Shown in pieces: positions 55,601-64,000 of a DNA stretch of 64,000 nucleotides. The notes beneath the pieces were generated by a model. It did not search any database and was not told the origin of the DNA. It worked only from the letters and a program-made list of their open reading frames with translations. Origin of the DNA: Hoeflea sp. BAL378 (lineage in GTDB: Bacteria > Pseudomonadota > Alphaproteobacteria > Rhizobiales > Rhizobiaceae); NCBI RefSeq assembly GCF_000759435.1, contig NZ_JRJG01000016.1:53024-117023 (forward strand), read 5' to 3'. Position numbers and translations under genes: made by a program. Numbering within the stretch: position 1 is the first letter of the stretch; the number at the start of each line of letters is the position of its first letter.

Positions 55601-56566
55601 TCAGCCATTGCGCTCGCTCAGACGCCCGTAGAGCGCCGAGGCGAGAATGATGATCAGTCCCATGAAGACGAGTTGCATGTGGTAGGGCAGCCCGCCGATA
55701 TTGACGAGATTGAAGGCGATGACGAGGACAAAGACGCCGGCCAGCGTTCCGGCGATGCCGCCGCGGCCTCCCTCGAAGGTCGTGCCGCCCAGAACCACTG
55801 CGGCCAACACCTGGAACTCCAGCCCCTGCCCGGCCGAGGTGCCGGAGACCCCCGATCGCGCCAGCAGGGCGATCCCCGCCAGCGCACCGAACAGGCCGGA
55901 CAGCATGTAGGCCGCAACGGTGACGGCGCGGACCGGCAGACCGGAGAGCACCGCAGTGCGCCGATTGGAGCCGATCAGGAACAGCCGGCGCCCGAAGACG
56001 GTGGTCTTTTCTATGGCCAGACCCACGCAGACCAAGACCAGCAGGGCCAGCGTCAGAACAGGCACCGATCCGGCCAGGCGGAAGTTGAAGAATTCGCGGA
56101 AGCCCGGCGATACGATGCCCTTGGCGGTGCCCCCGGTGTAGAGTTGGGTCAAGCCCATGACCGCGACCCCCATCCCCAGGGTGAGGATGAAGGGAGACAC
56201 CCGGCTGAAGGCGATCAGCACGCCGTTTGCGAGGCCCACCAGCAGACCGGCCGCACAGGCCGCCCCGACAGCCAGCGGCAGGTTGGCGGCATCGCCGCCC
56301 ATGACCGAGGCGCACAGGACGGCGGTCAGCGAGATGACCGCGCCGATCGAGAGGTCGACGCCCCCCAGCACCATGACCAGAGTGACGCCGATGGCGGCGA
56401 TGCCGACGGGCGTGACTTGGCGGATAATGTTGAAGAGATAGGCCGGATCGGCGAAAGCCGGGGAGACCGTGAGCGCTGCCAGATAGATGGCGATCAGCAC
56501 GAGGAACACCGCATGCCGGTCGAGCCGAAGCTCCGAGAGCGCTCCCGCAATTCGAGACCCGGTCAT
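55601..56566 (-). CDS. ribose-type ABC permease, second
   Basis: 321 residues with about 9-10 helices. BPD_transp_2 family signatures 'GVDLSIGAVISLTAVLCA' (about 70) and 'VVLGGTTFEGGRGGIAGTLAGVFV' (about 258), the cytoplasmic coupling loop. The start overlaps the other permease's stop (ATGA). The pair would form a heterodimeric channel. Confidence 0.9.
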   Translation of the reverse strand: MTGSRIAGALSELRLDRHAVFLVLIAIYLAALTVSPAFADPAYLFNIIRQVTPVGIAAIGVTLVMVLGGVDLSIGAVISLTAVLCASVMGGDAANLPLAVGAACAAGLLVGLANGVLIAFSRVSPFILTLGMGVAVMGLTQLYTGGTAKGIVSPGFREFFNFRLAGSVPVLTLALLVLVCVGLAIEKTTVFGRRLFLIGSNRRTAVLSGLPVRAVTVAAYMLSGLFGALAGIALLARSGVSGTSAGQGLEFQVLAAVVLGGTTFEGGRGGIAGTLAGVFVLVIAFNLVNIGGLPYHMQLVFMGLIIILASALYGRLSERNG

Positions 56567-57501
56567 GCCTCGCCCTTTCGCGGTTGATTGATCAAAATGG
56601 CCAGGATCACGATCAGGCCCTTGATGAACATCTGCAGGTAGGCCGACACTTCGAGCAGGTTGAGCAGGTTGGAAATGCAGGCAAGCAGCAGCACCCCGCC
56701 GATCGATCGGATCACGCTGCCCCGTCCGCCCGACAGCGCCGTGCCGCCGAGCACCACGGCGACGATCGCGTCGAGTTCCAGCCCGTTGCCCGCCAGCGGG
56801 TATCCGGTGCCTAGCCGGCCTGCCAGCAACAGCCCGGCCAGCGCGGCGGTGACCCCGGAAATCACAAAGACGGCCAGGCGGATGCGCGAAAGGCTGATGC
56901 CCGCCCGGCGCGCGCTTTCCGGGCTTCCGCCCGCCGCGACCAGGTGATAGCCGAAGCGCGTCCGGGTCAGCGCCAGGTGACCGGCGCCCACCAGCAAGGC
57001 CACCGCGATGGCCGACAGGGGTATCCCGAGGAAGCTTCCATTGGCAAGCGTCGTCAGAAGCTCGGAGGTGCGGCCGATGCTCCGGTCGGTATAGGTGAAA
57101 ATCGCCCCCTGGATCACCGACATCATGCCCAGGGTCAGGATCAGCGGATGCAGCCGCAGCGTGTTGAGCAGGATGCCATTGACGAGGCCGATGCCTGCGC
57201 CGACACATAGCATCAGCACCACCACCGGAAGCGTCATCGCCGTGTCGCCATTTATCATCGCGGAACTCAGCACCACCACCAGTCCTGCGATCTGGCCAAT
57301 ACTGAGATCGATCATCCCGGCCGTGATGACGAAGGTCTGGCCGATCGCCAGAACGCCCAGGACGGCGGCCTGCCGCATCACATTGGCGAGGTTCTCGGGA
57401 TCGCGGAACGCCGGCACGAACATTGCCGCCGCCAGGGCGCCGGAGCCGAGAAGCAGCCAGATCGCGTTATGCTCCACCATGCGCCAGCGCATTCGAAACA
57501 T
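56563..57501 (-). CDS. ribose-type ABC permease, first
   Basis: 312 residues from the Met before 'FRMRWRMVEHNAIWLLLG'; a longer start is possible. RbsC-like, with 'GMIDLSIGQIAGLVVVLSSAM' (about 68) and 'VVLGGTALSGGRGSVIRSIGGVLLL' (about 250). It is the first gene of the operon permease-permease-binding protein-ATPase-amidohydrolase. Divergent from a TetR gene across 149 bp. Confidence 0.9.
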   Translation of the reverse strand: MFRMRWRMVEHNAIWLLLGSGALAAAMFVPAFRDPENLANVMRQAAVLGVLAIGQTFVITAGMIDLSIGQIAGLVVVLSSAMINGDTAMTLPVVVLMLCVGAGIGLVNGILLNTLRLHPLILTLGMMSVIQGAIFTYTDRSIGRTSELLTTLANGSFLGIPLSAIAVALLVGAGHLALTRTRFGYHLVAAGGSPESARRAGISLSRIRLAVFVISGVTAALAGLLLAGRLGTGYPLAGNGLELDAIVAVVLGGTALSGGRGSVIRSIGGVLLLACISNLLNLLEVSAYLQMFIKGLIVILAILINQPRKGEA

Positions 57502-57629
57502 CGCTCTCAACTCTGTTGGACTGCTGTTTTCGACCCCAGGCAACACCGGCCATCCCCGATTGCGCCGGCCCGATTGCCCGCGCATGGTTGTCGCTGAGCA
57601 TGCGGTAGGTTAGAAACGAAGTCAACAGT

Positions 57630-57646
57630 AACCAACTGATTGGTTG
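57630..57646. promoter_or_regulatory. TetR operator at the divergent ABC/tetR promoter
   Basis: Palindromic AACCAACTGATTGGTTG, five bases before the tetR start codon. It contains CAAC-tgat-TGGTTG, matching CAAC-cata-TGGTTG of the palindrome at 58342-58361. It is positioned to block both the ABC operon and tetR itself. Confidence 0.7.
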
Positions 57647-57650
57647 AAAA

Positions 57651-58319
57651 ATGCCCGACGCCGAGAAAACACGCAGACCGAGACGAGACACGAACGAAAC
57701 CACGCGACAGAAACTGCTGGCTGCGGCCCGCGAGGCTTTCATGGCGGGCGGGCTGGAAGGCGCGCGCGTGGACGACATCGCCCTGCGCGCAGGCATCAAC
57801 AAGCAGCTCGTCTACCATTACTTCGGCAACAAGGACGGGCTGTACACCGCGGTGCTGGAGCAGGTGTACCACGAAATCCGCGAGCAGGAGGCGGCACTGC
57901 AACTCGGCTCGTTGCCGGCGGAGGAAGCGATGCGGAAGCTTGTCGAGTTCAGCTTCGATTATCTCAGGGAAACCCCCGGATTTGTGCGCATCCTCGTGGA
58001 TGAGAACATTCACTACGGCCGGCATCTGGGCGACGCGAAGACAGTGCAGGCCGTCAACAAGCCGATCATCGACCTGATCGAGCAGACCCTCGACCGCGGC
58101 GTGGCGGACGGCGTCTTCCGGCGCGGCCTCGACCCCCTGCACGTCTATCTGTCGATCGCCGGCATGTCGTTCTTCTACTTCGCCAACATCCACACGCTCG
58201 GCTTCGCCTTCAGCCGCCCGCTCGACAGCAAGGCGGCAATGGACGAGCGGCGCGCGCACATCGTCGACTTCGCCCTCAATGCCATTCGAAATCGTTCCCT
58301 GGTCGCTCCTTCCCCTTGA
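57651..58319 (+). CDS. TetR-family regulator of the transport/catabolic cluster
   Basis: 222 residues. Helix-turn-helix at about 18-62 ('RQKLLAAAREAFMAGGLEGARVDDIALRAGINKQLVYHYFGNKDGLY') with 'NKQLVYHYF' as recognition helix, then a TetR_C ligand domain. It is divergent from the ABC operon and upstream of the SDR and lyase genes, with matching palindromes on both sides. Likely a repressor lifted by the imported compound or a breakdown product. Confidence 0.88.
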   Translation: MPDAEKTRRPRRDTNETTRQKLLAAAREAFMAGGLEGARVDDIALRAGINKQLVYHYFGNKDGLYTAVLEQVYHEIREQEAALQLGSLPAEEAMRKLVEFSFDYLRETPGFVRILVDENIHYGRHLGDAKTVQAVNKPIIDLIEQTLDRGVADGVFRRGLDPLHVYLSIAGMSFFYFANIHTLGFAFSRPLDSKAAMDERRAHIVDFALNAIRNRSLVAPSP

Positions 58320-58341
58320 CAGGGCCGTTCTCTGGCTTGAA

Positions 58342-58361
58342 TATCAACCATATGGTTGATA
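58342..58361. promoter_or_regulatory. perfect 20-bp palindrome before the SDR gene
   Basis: TATCAACCATATGGTTGATA, identical to its own reverse complement, 23 bp upstream of the SDR start. It shares CAAC-N4-TGGTTG with the tetR promoter site. It almost certainly is a second operator of the adjacent TetR. Confidence 0.8.
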
Positions 58362-58383
58362 CCGATATGGGCGAGGTCGAGGG

Positions 58384-59427
58384 ATGCATCAGGACAACGG
58401 GGCACAGGGCGCGCAGGGCGGATTCGCCGATGTCGAGGCCCTGGAGGAGAGACTGTCGCGGCCCGATGCCGACGTCATCGCCGATCTTGCCGGGCTGGAC
58501 GGCGACATCATGGTGCTCGGCGCGACCGGCAAGATCGGCCCGACGCTGACCCGGATGGCAAAGCGGGCGGCCCCGGGCAAGCGCGTGGTGGCGGTGGCCC
58601 GTTTCTCGGACCCAACGCTGGTCGAGCGTTTCGAGGCGCAGGGAATCGAGACCATCAAGGCGGATCTGCTCGACAGGGACGCGGTTGCGGCACTGCCGGC
58701 GATCAAGAACGTGCTGTTCATCGCCGGGTTCAAGTTCGGCGCCTCGGGAACGCCGTCGCTCACCTGGGCCACCAACACGCTGCTGCCCGCCCAGGTGGCC
58801 GGCAGCCTGGTGGACCGCCGGCTGGTGGCGTTCTCGACGGGATGCGTCTATCCGTTCGTGCCGATCACCTCGGGCGGCGCCACGGAGGACTATCCCCTCA
58901 CGCCGCTCGGCGAGTACGCCAACAGCTGCGTCGGCCGCGAGCGCGCCATCGAATGGGAGGCGGCGCGCAACAACACCGAGGCGCTCCTGTTCCGGCTCAA
59001 CTACGCCATCGATTGCCGCTATGGCGTGCTGCACGACATCGCCGCAAGCGTGCTTGCCGGCCGGCCAATCGATCTGACCACGGGCTATGTCAACATCATC
59101 TGGCAAGGCGACAACAACGCCATGGCGCTGCGGTCGCTGCGGCATTGCGCGACGCCCGCCCGCGCGCTCAACATCACCGGGCCCGAAACCCTGTCGATCC
59201 GCTTCCTCGCCGAACAATTGGGCGAACGCATCGGCCGCAAGCCCACCTTCACGGGCGAAGAGGCGCAGACGGCCTGGCTCAACAATGCCGGCAAGGCATT
59301 CGGCCTGATGGGATATCCGAAGGTGACGCTGGAGCAGATGCTGGACTGGGTGGCCGACTGGGTTTCGCGCCAGATGCCGAGCCTCAACAAGCCGACAGGT
59401 TTCGAGGTGCGCGACGGCGCCTATTGA
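58384..59427 (+). CDS. extended SDR / NAD-dependent epimerase-like protein, Lys-less active site
   Basis: 347 residues. Rossmann motif G46-ATG-K-I-G52 ('VLGATGKIGPTL'), then the SDR body. The active-site Tyr178 is present ('EYANSC') but the residue four positions on is Cys182, where SDRs have Lys. Ser/Thr151-152 of the triad are retained. It may be a reductase or epimerase with altered chemistry, or a non-catalytic binder. It lies under the 20-bp operator and is followed 34 bp later by the lyase gene. Confidence 0.75.
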   Translation: MHQDNGAQGAQGGFADVEALEERLSRPDADVIADLAGLDGDIMVLGATGKIGPTLTRMAKRAAPGKRVVAVARFSDPTLVERFEAQGIETIKADLLDRDAVAALPAIKNVLFIAGFKFGASGTPSLTWATNTLLPAQVAGSLVDRRLVAFSTGCVYPFVPITSGGATEDYPLTPLGEYANSCVGRERAIEWEAARNNTEALLFRLNYAIDCRYGVLHDIAASVLAGRPIDLTTGYVNIIWQGDNNAMALRSLRHCATPARALNITGPETLSIRFLAEQLGERIGRKPTFTGEEAQTAWLNNAGKAFGLMGYPKVTLEQMLDWVADWVSRQMPSLNKPTGFEVRDGAY

Positions 59428-59461
59428 ACGCCCGCGCTCTCCGTTGTTCAGAGGATACAGG

Positions 59462-60511
59462 ATGCATTTTTCATCTCTCCCCGCTACAGTGCTCGCGCAG
59501 TTTCGCGACGGACAGGTCATCCCGGCGCAGCCCCTGGCGCTCGATGCGCAGCGCCGGTTCGACCCCAGGCGGCAGCGCGCGCTGAGCCGCTACTACATCG
59601 ACGCCGGGGCGGGAGGCCTGGCCGTCGCCGTGCATACCACCCAGTTCGCCATCCGCGACGTGGGGCTCTACAGGCCCGTCTTGGAGGCGGCCGCGGAAAC
59701 CGCATCCAGCTGGATCGACCGCCCTCTGATGATGATCGCAGGCGTTGTCGGCAGGACCCAGCAGGCCCTGTCGGAAGCGAGGACCGCGCGGGCGCTTGGC
59801 TACCATGCTGTCCTGCTCAGCCTGGCTGCGCTGAAGGGATGCAGCGAGGACGAACTCATCGAGCATTGCCAGACCCTTGCCGCCGAAATGCCTCTCATCG
59901 GTTTCTACCTGCAGCCCGCGGTGGGCGGCATGCCGCTTGCCGCGTCGTTCTGGCGCCGGTTTGCCGAAATCGAAAATGCTATCGGCATCAAGGTGGCGCC
60001 GTTCAACCGCTACGCCACATTAGACGTCATGGCCGGAGTCGCCGCGGCGAAAGCGGCCGACCGCGTCACGCTCTACACCGGCAATGATGACCATATCGTC
60101 CTCGATCTGGTGACGCCGTTTCGCACCGAGCAGGGAGACCTGCATTTCGCCGGCGGCTTGCTGGGTCACTGGTCCGTGTGGACACAAAAGGCGGTCGGCA
60201 TCCTCGCGCGCTGCAAGGAGGCCCGCAAGGAAGCCGCCGTTTCGAGGGAGATCCTGGCACTCGACAGTGCGGTGACCGACTGCAACGCGGCGTTTTTCGA
60301 TGTCGCCAATTCCTTTCACGGCGTGATCGCCGGCTGCCACGAAGTGCTCCGCCGGCAAGGCCTGCTTGAGGGCCGCTGGTGCCTTGATCCGGGCGAAGAC
60401 CTCAGTCCCGGCCAGTTGGAGGCGATCGACAGGGTCTACAGGCTCTATCCGGAGCTGAACGACGATGCCTTCGTCCGCGCCAATCTCGGCAAATGGCTCG
60501 AGGCCGACTGA
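59462..60511 (+). CDS. DHDPS/NAL-superfamily lyase-like protein
   Basis: 349 residues starting after GAGGATACAG. The TIM barrel keeps the Schiff-base Lys177 ('IGIKVAPFNRY') and Tyr149 ('GFYLQPA') of the dihydrodipicolinate synthase/N-acetylneuraminate lyase superfamily. The N-terminal substrate loop reads 'AVAVHTTQF' where the family has G-T-T-G-E, and the protein is about 50 residues longer than usual. It is therefore probably an aldolase or hydratase for a 2-keto acid other than pyruvate plus ASA. In operon with the SDR. Confidence 0.8.
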   Translation: MHFSSLPATVLAQFRDGQVIPAQPLALDAQRRFDPRRQRALSRYYIDAGAGGLAVAVHTTQFAIRDVGLYRPVLEAAAETASSWIDRPLMMIAGVVGRTQQALSEARTARALGYHAVLLSLAALKGCSEDELIEHCQTLAAEMPLIGFYLQPAVGGMPLAASFWRRFAEIENAIGIKVAPFNRYATLDVMAGVAAAKAADRVTLYTGNDDHIVLDLVTPFRTEQGDLHFAGGLLGHWSVWTQKAVGILARCKEARKEAAVSREILALDSAVTDCNAAFFDVANSFHGVIAGCHEVLRRQGLLEGRWCLDPGEDLSPGQLEAIDRVYRLYPELNDDAFVRANLGKWLEAD

Positions 60512-60632
60512 CAGCGCACCTTGGGCCGGGGCGGTGCCCGATCGCGACAGGTGCGCACGCATTCCGGTTGCCCGGCACGGATCACCCGTGAGGCGTTGCG
60601 CCGCGCCGGCAAGGTCGGTCGCAGCGTGCCCG

Positions 60633-61631
60633 TCAGATCTCGAGCAGGATCTTGCCGATATGATGGCTGTTCTCCATCAGCCGATGGGCGTCGGCGGCCG
60701 CGCTGAGCGGAAATCTGTCGTGGATCAGGACCTTGATCGCACCGCCGGCGAGCTGCGGCCAGACCGCTTCCCGCACCGCCCGGACTAGGCGGGCCTTCTC
60801 GGCGTCCGAGCGGATGCGGAGCGTCGAGCCCGTCAGAACCTGGCGGCGCATCATCACCGGCGCGAGATTGAGCATCATCTTGCTGCCCTTGAGAAAGGCG
60901 ATGGAGACATGCCGGCCCTCCACCGCGAGAACCCGCAGGTTTCTCTCGACGTAATCGCCGCCGACCATGTCGAGCACCATGTTCACGCCCTTGCCGTCGG
61001 TCAGCGACTTGACGACCTCGACAAAATCCTCCTGCCGGTAGTTGATCGCCCGCTCCGCGCCGAGGGACTCGCACACCTTGCATTTTTCCTCCGAGCCCGC
61101 GGTCACGAACACCTGTCCTCCGTGGTTTCGGGCAATCTGGATGGCCATCACGCCGATGCCGGAGGAGCCGCCATGGATGAGGATGGTCTCGTCCGGCTGC
61201 AGCTTGCCGCCCTCCATGACATTGGCCCACACCGTCAGGATCGTCTCCGGCAGGGCTGCCGCGGTGACCGTGTCGAAACCCTTGGGGATGGGCAGGCAGT
61301 GGCCGGCCGGGGTCAGGGCATAGTCGGCATAGCCGCCGCCCGGCAGGAGCGCGCACACCGGATCTCCGACGGCGAAGTTCTCCACCCCCTCGCCAACGGC
61401 CGCCACCTCGCCGGCTCCTTCGAGGCCGAGCAGATCCGTGGCGCCGGGCGGCGGCGGATAGGCCCCCGCCCGTTGCAGCAGGTCGGGACGGTTCACGCCC
61501 GCGGCGCGCAGCCGGATCAGCACCTCTCCGGTCCCGGGCCTTGGGACGGGTCGAAACTCCTCGTGAAGCACCTCCGGCCCGCCGGGACCGGACATGCTGA
61601 TCACGCGCATCTGTTCTGGAAGGGATTGCAT
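60633..61631 (-). CDS. NAD(P)H quinone oxidoreductase, PIG3-type
   Basis: 332 residues, medium-chain dehydrogenase fold without zinc ligands. 'LIRLRAAGVNRPDLLQRAGAYPPPPGATDLLGLEGAGEV' (about 38-75) is the PIG3/TP53I3-like quinone reductase signature. NADPH motif 'IHGGSSGIGVMAIQIA' lies near 150. It would reduce quinones or enones. Faces the other catabolic genes and is 87 bp downstream of the biotin carboxylase. Confidence 0.88.
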   Translation of the reverse strand: MQSLPEQMRVISMSGPGGPEVLHEEFRPVPRPGTGEVLIRLRAAGVNRPDLLQRAGAYPPPPGATDLLGLEGAGEVAAVGEGVENFAVGDPVCALLPGGGYADYALTPAGHCLPIPKGFDTVTAAALPETILTVWANVMEGGKLQPDETILIHGGSSGIGVMAIQIARNHGGQVFVTAGSEEKCKVCESLGAERAINYRQEDFVEVVKSLTDGKGVNMVLDMVGGDYVERNLRVLAVEGRHVSIAFLKGSKMMLNLAPVMMRRQVLTGSTLRIRSDAEKARLVRAVREAVWPQLAGGAIKVLIHDRFPLSAAADAHRLMENSHHIGKILLEI

Positions 61632-61718
61632 CGGTTCGGTGCTCCTCGGTGTCCTGGTGTCAGCCCGCGGGACGCGCGGGCTCCGCCCTGCCTGGGCGGA
61701 GCCGCCTGCCGCCCCGGC

Positions 61719-63062
61719 TCAGGCAAGCCCGCGCTCGTCGAGCCAGCGCGTATGGATGCTCGCATCCTGGAAGGCCGGATTCTGCAGCAGCTCCCGGTGA
61801 AAGCCGATCGTGGTGGGGATGCCCTCCACGTCGAAGCCGGCCAGCGCCTGGCGCGAATGGCGGAGCGCTTCGGTGCGGTCGGCACCGCTCACCAGCAGCT
61901 TGGCGATCATGGAATCGTAGTGCGGGGGAACCGCGTAGCCCTCGTAGACATGGGTATCCACCCGCGTGTGCGGTCCGACCGGCGGGCGCCAGCGGGTGAT
62001 CCGCCCGGGGCTCGGCGCAAAGCCGCGCGCGGGATCCTCGGCGCAGATGCGCCATTCGATCGCCGCCCGTGACGGCAACGTCGTCATCTGCTCGAACGAC
62101 ACCGGTTCGCCCGCGGCGACGCGCAACTGCTCGACCACCAGATCAAGCCCGGTGATGAGCTCGGTGACGGGGTGCTCGACCTGAATCCGGGTGTTCATCT
62201 CGATGAAGAAGAACTGCCCGGTGTCGACCTCATAGATGAATTCGATGGTGCCGGCGTTGCGGTACTTGATGCTTTCGATGATGGTGACCGCGGCTTCGGT
62301 CATGGCGCGGCGCACGCTGTCGCTGATCACCGGCGACGGCGCCTCCTCGACCAGCTTCTGGTGGCGGCGCTGCACGCTGCAATCGCGTTCCCACAGATGC
62401 CGATGGTTGCCATGGCTGTCGCTGAAGACCTGGACCTCGATGTGCCGGACATTCTCGAAGAAGCGCTCGAGATAGATCTCGCCGTTTCCGAACGCGGACT
62501 GGGCTTCCGAGGACGCCTGCTCGAACAGCGACTTGAAGTCGGCCGGGTCCCGGGCGACGCGCATGCCGCGCCCGCCGCCGCCGGCGCTGGCCTTGAGCAG
62601 CAGCGGAAAACCCACTTCCATGGCGACCGGAAGCGCCTCGCTCGACGACACGAAGCCCTGCTGCGAACCCGGAACGACCGGAACGCCGAGCGACTGCGCG
62701 GTCCGGCGGGCGACAGCCTTGTCCCCCATTGTCGCGATCACTTCCGCCGACGGCCCGATGAAGATCAGCCCCGCCTCCTCGCAGGCCGTGGCGAAGCTCT
62801 CGCGCTCGGAGAGAAAGCCGTAGCCGGGATAGACCGCGTCGCAGCGGGTGGATCGCGCCACCTCGATCTGCAGATCCGCCAGCAGATAGCTGCTCGTGGC
62901 GGAGGCCGGCCCGATGCAGACCGCATGGTCGGCAGCCCACACATGCGGCGAGGCGGCGTCCGCCTGGGAAAAGACCGCGACGCTTTCGAGCCCCGCCTTG
63001 CGACAGGCGCGGACCGCTCTCAGGGCAATCTCTCCACGATTGGCGATCAGGACTCTCTTCAT
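61719..63062 (-). CDS. biotin carboxylase subunit without carrier domain
   Basis: 447 residues, AccC-like. 'VLIANRGEIALRAVRACRKAG' opens the protein. Gly-rich ATP loop 'ASAGGGGRGMRV' (about 160), 'ERDCSVQRRHQKLVEEAPSP' (about 240) and 'EMNTRIQVEHPVTELI' (about 290) follow. It ends before any biotinyl domain, so a separate carrier and carboxyltransferase must exist, neither visible here. Chromosomal accC is normally next to accB, so this copy is probably a dedicated carboxylase for the cluster, or an orphan. Start at the ATG at 63062; its stop is 87 bp ahead of the quinone reductase gene. Confidence 0.85.
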   Translation of the reverse strand: MKRVLIANRGEIALRAVRACRKAGLESVAVFSQADAASPHVWAADHAVCIGPASATSSYLLADLQIEVARSTRCDAVYPGYGFLSERESFATACEEAGLIFIGPSAEVIATMGDKAVARRTAQSLGVPVVPGSQQGFVSSSEALPVAMEVGFPLLLKASAGGGGRGMRVARDPADFKSLFEQASSEAQSAFGNGEIYLERFFENVRHIEVQVFSDSHGNHRHLWERDCSVQRRHQKLVEEAPSPVISDSVRRAMTEAAVTIIESIKYRNAGTIEFIYEVDTGQFFFIEMNTRIQVEHPVTELITGLDLVVEQLRVAAGEPVSFEQMTTLPSRAAIEWRICAEDPARGFAPSPGRITRWRPPVGPHTRVDTHVYEGYAVPPHYDSMIAKLLVSGADRTEALRHSRQALAGFDVEGIPTTIGFHRELLQNPAFQDASIHTRWLDERGLA

Positions 63063-63087
63063 GACTGTTTCCACCTTCTGCGTGAGT

Positions 63088-64000
63088 TCAAGCGTGCGCG
63101 GCCGGGCCGCCCGCGTTTTCAGGCATGGCGCGCCCGCGCGCCAAGTCGTCGACTTCCGCCCTGATGGCCTGGGCGAGACTGCGGTAGCTCCGCTCGAACC
63201 CGACCAGGCGGTGGATGCCGTCATCCATCACGAACGGGGAAGACCCGAACAGCTCGTCGCTTTCCCCATCGGCGATGTCGAAGCGGGCCTCGGGAAGCAC
63301 CTGGGCCACTTCGTCGCAATAGGACCGCACCGTCGCGTGATCGCCGGCGAGATTGAGGAAGGGCGATGGATCGAGCACCGCCGCATCGACCGTGGCGAGT
63401 GCCAGAAACGCGTCCGCGACATCCTCGACATGGATGGCCTGGAACGCCGCCTTGCCATTGTCCAGGCGCACCGTCTGCCCGCTCGCCGCGGCGGAGACGA
63501 TATTGGCCACGGTCTTTGCCCGCCCCGTGCTCCGTCCACGGCCGATGACCGCGCCCGGGCGCAAGCCGACGATCAGCAGCCCGTGCCGGTTCCTGTAGTG
63601 GGTCGCCACCTTCTCCAGATAGATCTTGCCGGCCGCATAGACCGGGATCCCCTTGGCGCCAAACTGCGGCGCGGTGTCGTTGAGCGGCAGGGTATGCGGC
63701 TGATAGTCCGACTGCGTGCCGAAGACCGAGATCGAGCTCGCCATCAGCACCCTGCCGACCCGCGCGTCCAGGCAGGCCTGGAAGATCTGGGTCCCGCCCA
63801 GCGTGTTGATCCGGGCCGCCCCGACGGGGTCGACATTGGCTTCCTCGCCCATCAGATAGGCTAGGTGATAGACAAGATCGGCGCCCTCCAGATGCGGCCG
63901 CAGCGGCGCGACATCCATCACATCGGCGGCGACATAGCTCACCCCGGGGAGCCGGCGATCCGGATCCGGGCTGTGAAGATCCACCGCGGTGACCGCCGCC
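63088..64000 (-). CDS. NAD-dependent epimerase/dehydratase (5' end beyond window)
   Basis: Open frame through the right edge, about 303 visible codons. The N-terminal nucleotide-binding motif lies outside. Seen inside are 'SSISVFGTQSDYQP', the active-site Tyr-x3-Lys ('VYAAGKIYLEK') and 'GLRPGAVIGRGR', typical of extended SDR epimerases. It starts the minus-strand operon epimerase-biotin carboxylase-quinone reductase, 25 bp from the carboxylase start. Confidence 0.82.
   Translation of the reverse strand, partial: AAVTAVDLHSPDPDRRLPGVSYVAADVMDVAPLRPHLEGADLVYHLAYLMGEEANVDPVGAARINTLGGTQIFQACLDARVGRVLMASSISVFGTQSDYQPHTLPLNDTAPQFGAKGIPVYAAGKIYLEKVATHYRNRHGLLIVGLRPGAVIGRGRSTGRAKTVANIVSAAASGQTVRLDNGKAAFQAIHVEDVADAFLALATVDAAVLDPSPFLNLAGDHATVRSYCDEVAQVLPEARFDIADGESDELFGSSPFVMDDGIHRLVGFERSYRSLAQAIRAEVDDLARGRAMPENAGGPAAHA

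Overview
The window looks like a chromosomal segment of an alphaproteobacterium, probably of the Hyphomicrobiales (rhizobial) lineage. The evidence is uniformly high GC, alphaproteobacterial gene families (ExoD, a DUF1127 protein, an entericidin-like lipoprotein, Lrp and GlxA/GbdR-type regulators, BrnTA), HisKA_2-type kinase signalling, and short palindromic intergenic repeats of a rhizobial style. No rRNA, CRISPR array or complete tRNA gene was seen.

Region 1 (1-3.3 kb) holds an ECF sigma factor translationally coupled to a membrane-anchored VWA-domain protein that runs off the left edge, plus an Fe-S protein. Region 2 (3.4-13.9 kb) is the most interesting system. It encodes an MttB-superfamily methyltransferase without pyrrolysine, a B12-binding corrinoid protein, a DUF1638 protein, a 'virulence factor'-family small protein, an eight-cysteine methylene-THF reductase C-terminal-type protein, a MetF-type reductase, a methyl-THF:corrinoid methyltransferase and a RACo-type corrinoid reactivating ATPase. 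Together these can strip a methyl group from a methylated amine and move it through cobalamin onto tetrahydrofolate. A GbdR-like regulator (17.4 kb) and a dimethylglycine/sarcosine dehydrogenase-type enzyme (22.3-24.8 kb) suggest a glycine-betaine-type substrate, but this is inference.

Region 3 (14-30.4 kb) is mixed: an MFS permease, an SH3 protein, a LysR/DUF1127 pair, two paralogous double-receiver response regulators, a DUF1194 protein, BrnT-BrnA, the dehydrogenase, a PLP-dependent dehydratase with a divergent Lrp regulator, a large mechanosensitive channel and a DUF924 protein.

Region 4 (30.5-45.6 kb, all minus strand) couples leucine/isovalerate catabolism (TetR regulator, isovaleryl-CoA dehydrogenase, both methylcrotonyl-CoA carboxylase subunits) to a branched-chain-type ABC importer (LivGHMF plus binding protein) and an acyl-CoA ligase. 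The same palindrome, AAATGAACGyTCGTTT, lies upstream of tetR and upstream of the ligase, so one TetR regulator probably controls both blocks. Two toxin-antitoxin pairs (DinJ-YafQ-like and VapBC-like) sit inside the carboxylase gene order.

Region 5 (45.6-50.3 kb) holds a DUF1611 (DgcN-like) protein, a polytopic membrane protein and a Cache/HisKA_2 sensor kinase. Region 6 (50.35 kb to the end) begins with the 3' half of a tRNA-Lys(CUU) gene next to a tyrosine integrase of lower GC. It continues into a catabolic cluster of unknown substrate: nitrilase-family amidohydrolase, ribose-type ABC importer, divergent TetR regulator, an SDR lacking the usual catalytic Lys, a DHDPS-like lyase, a quinone oxidoreductase, a biotin carboxylase and a second SDR cut by the right edge. 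Paired CAAC-N4-TGGTTG palindromes at 57.6 and 58.35 kb probably make this one TetR regulon.
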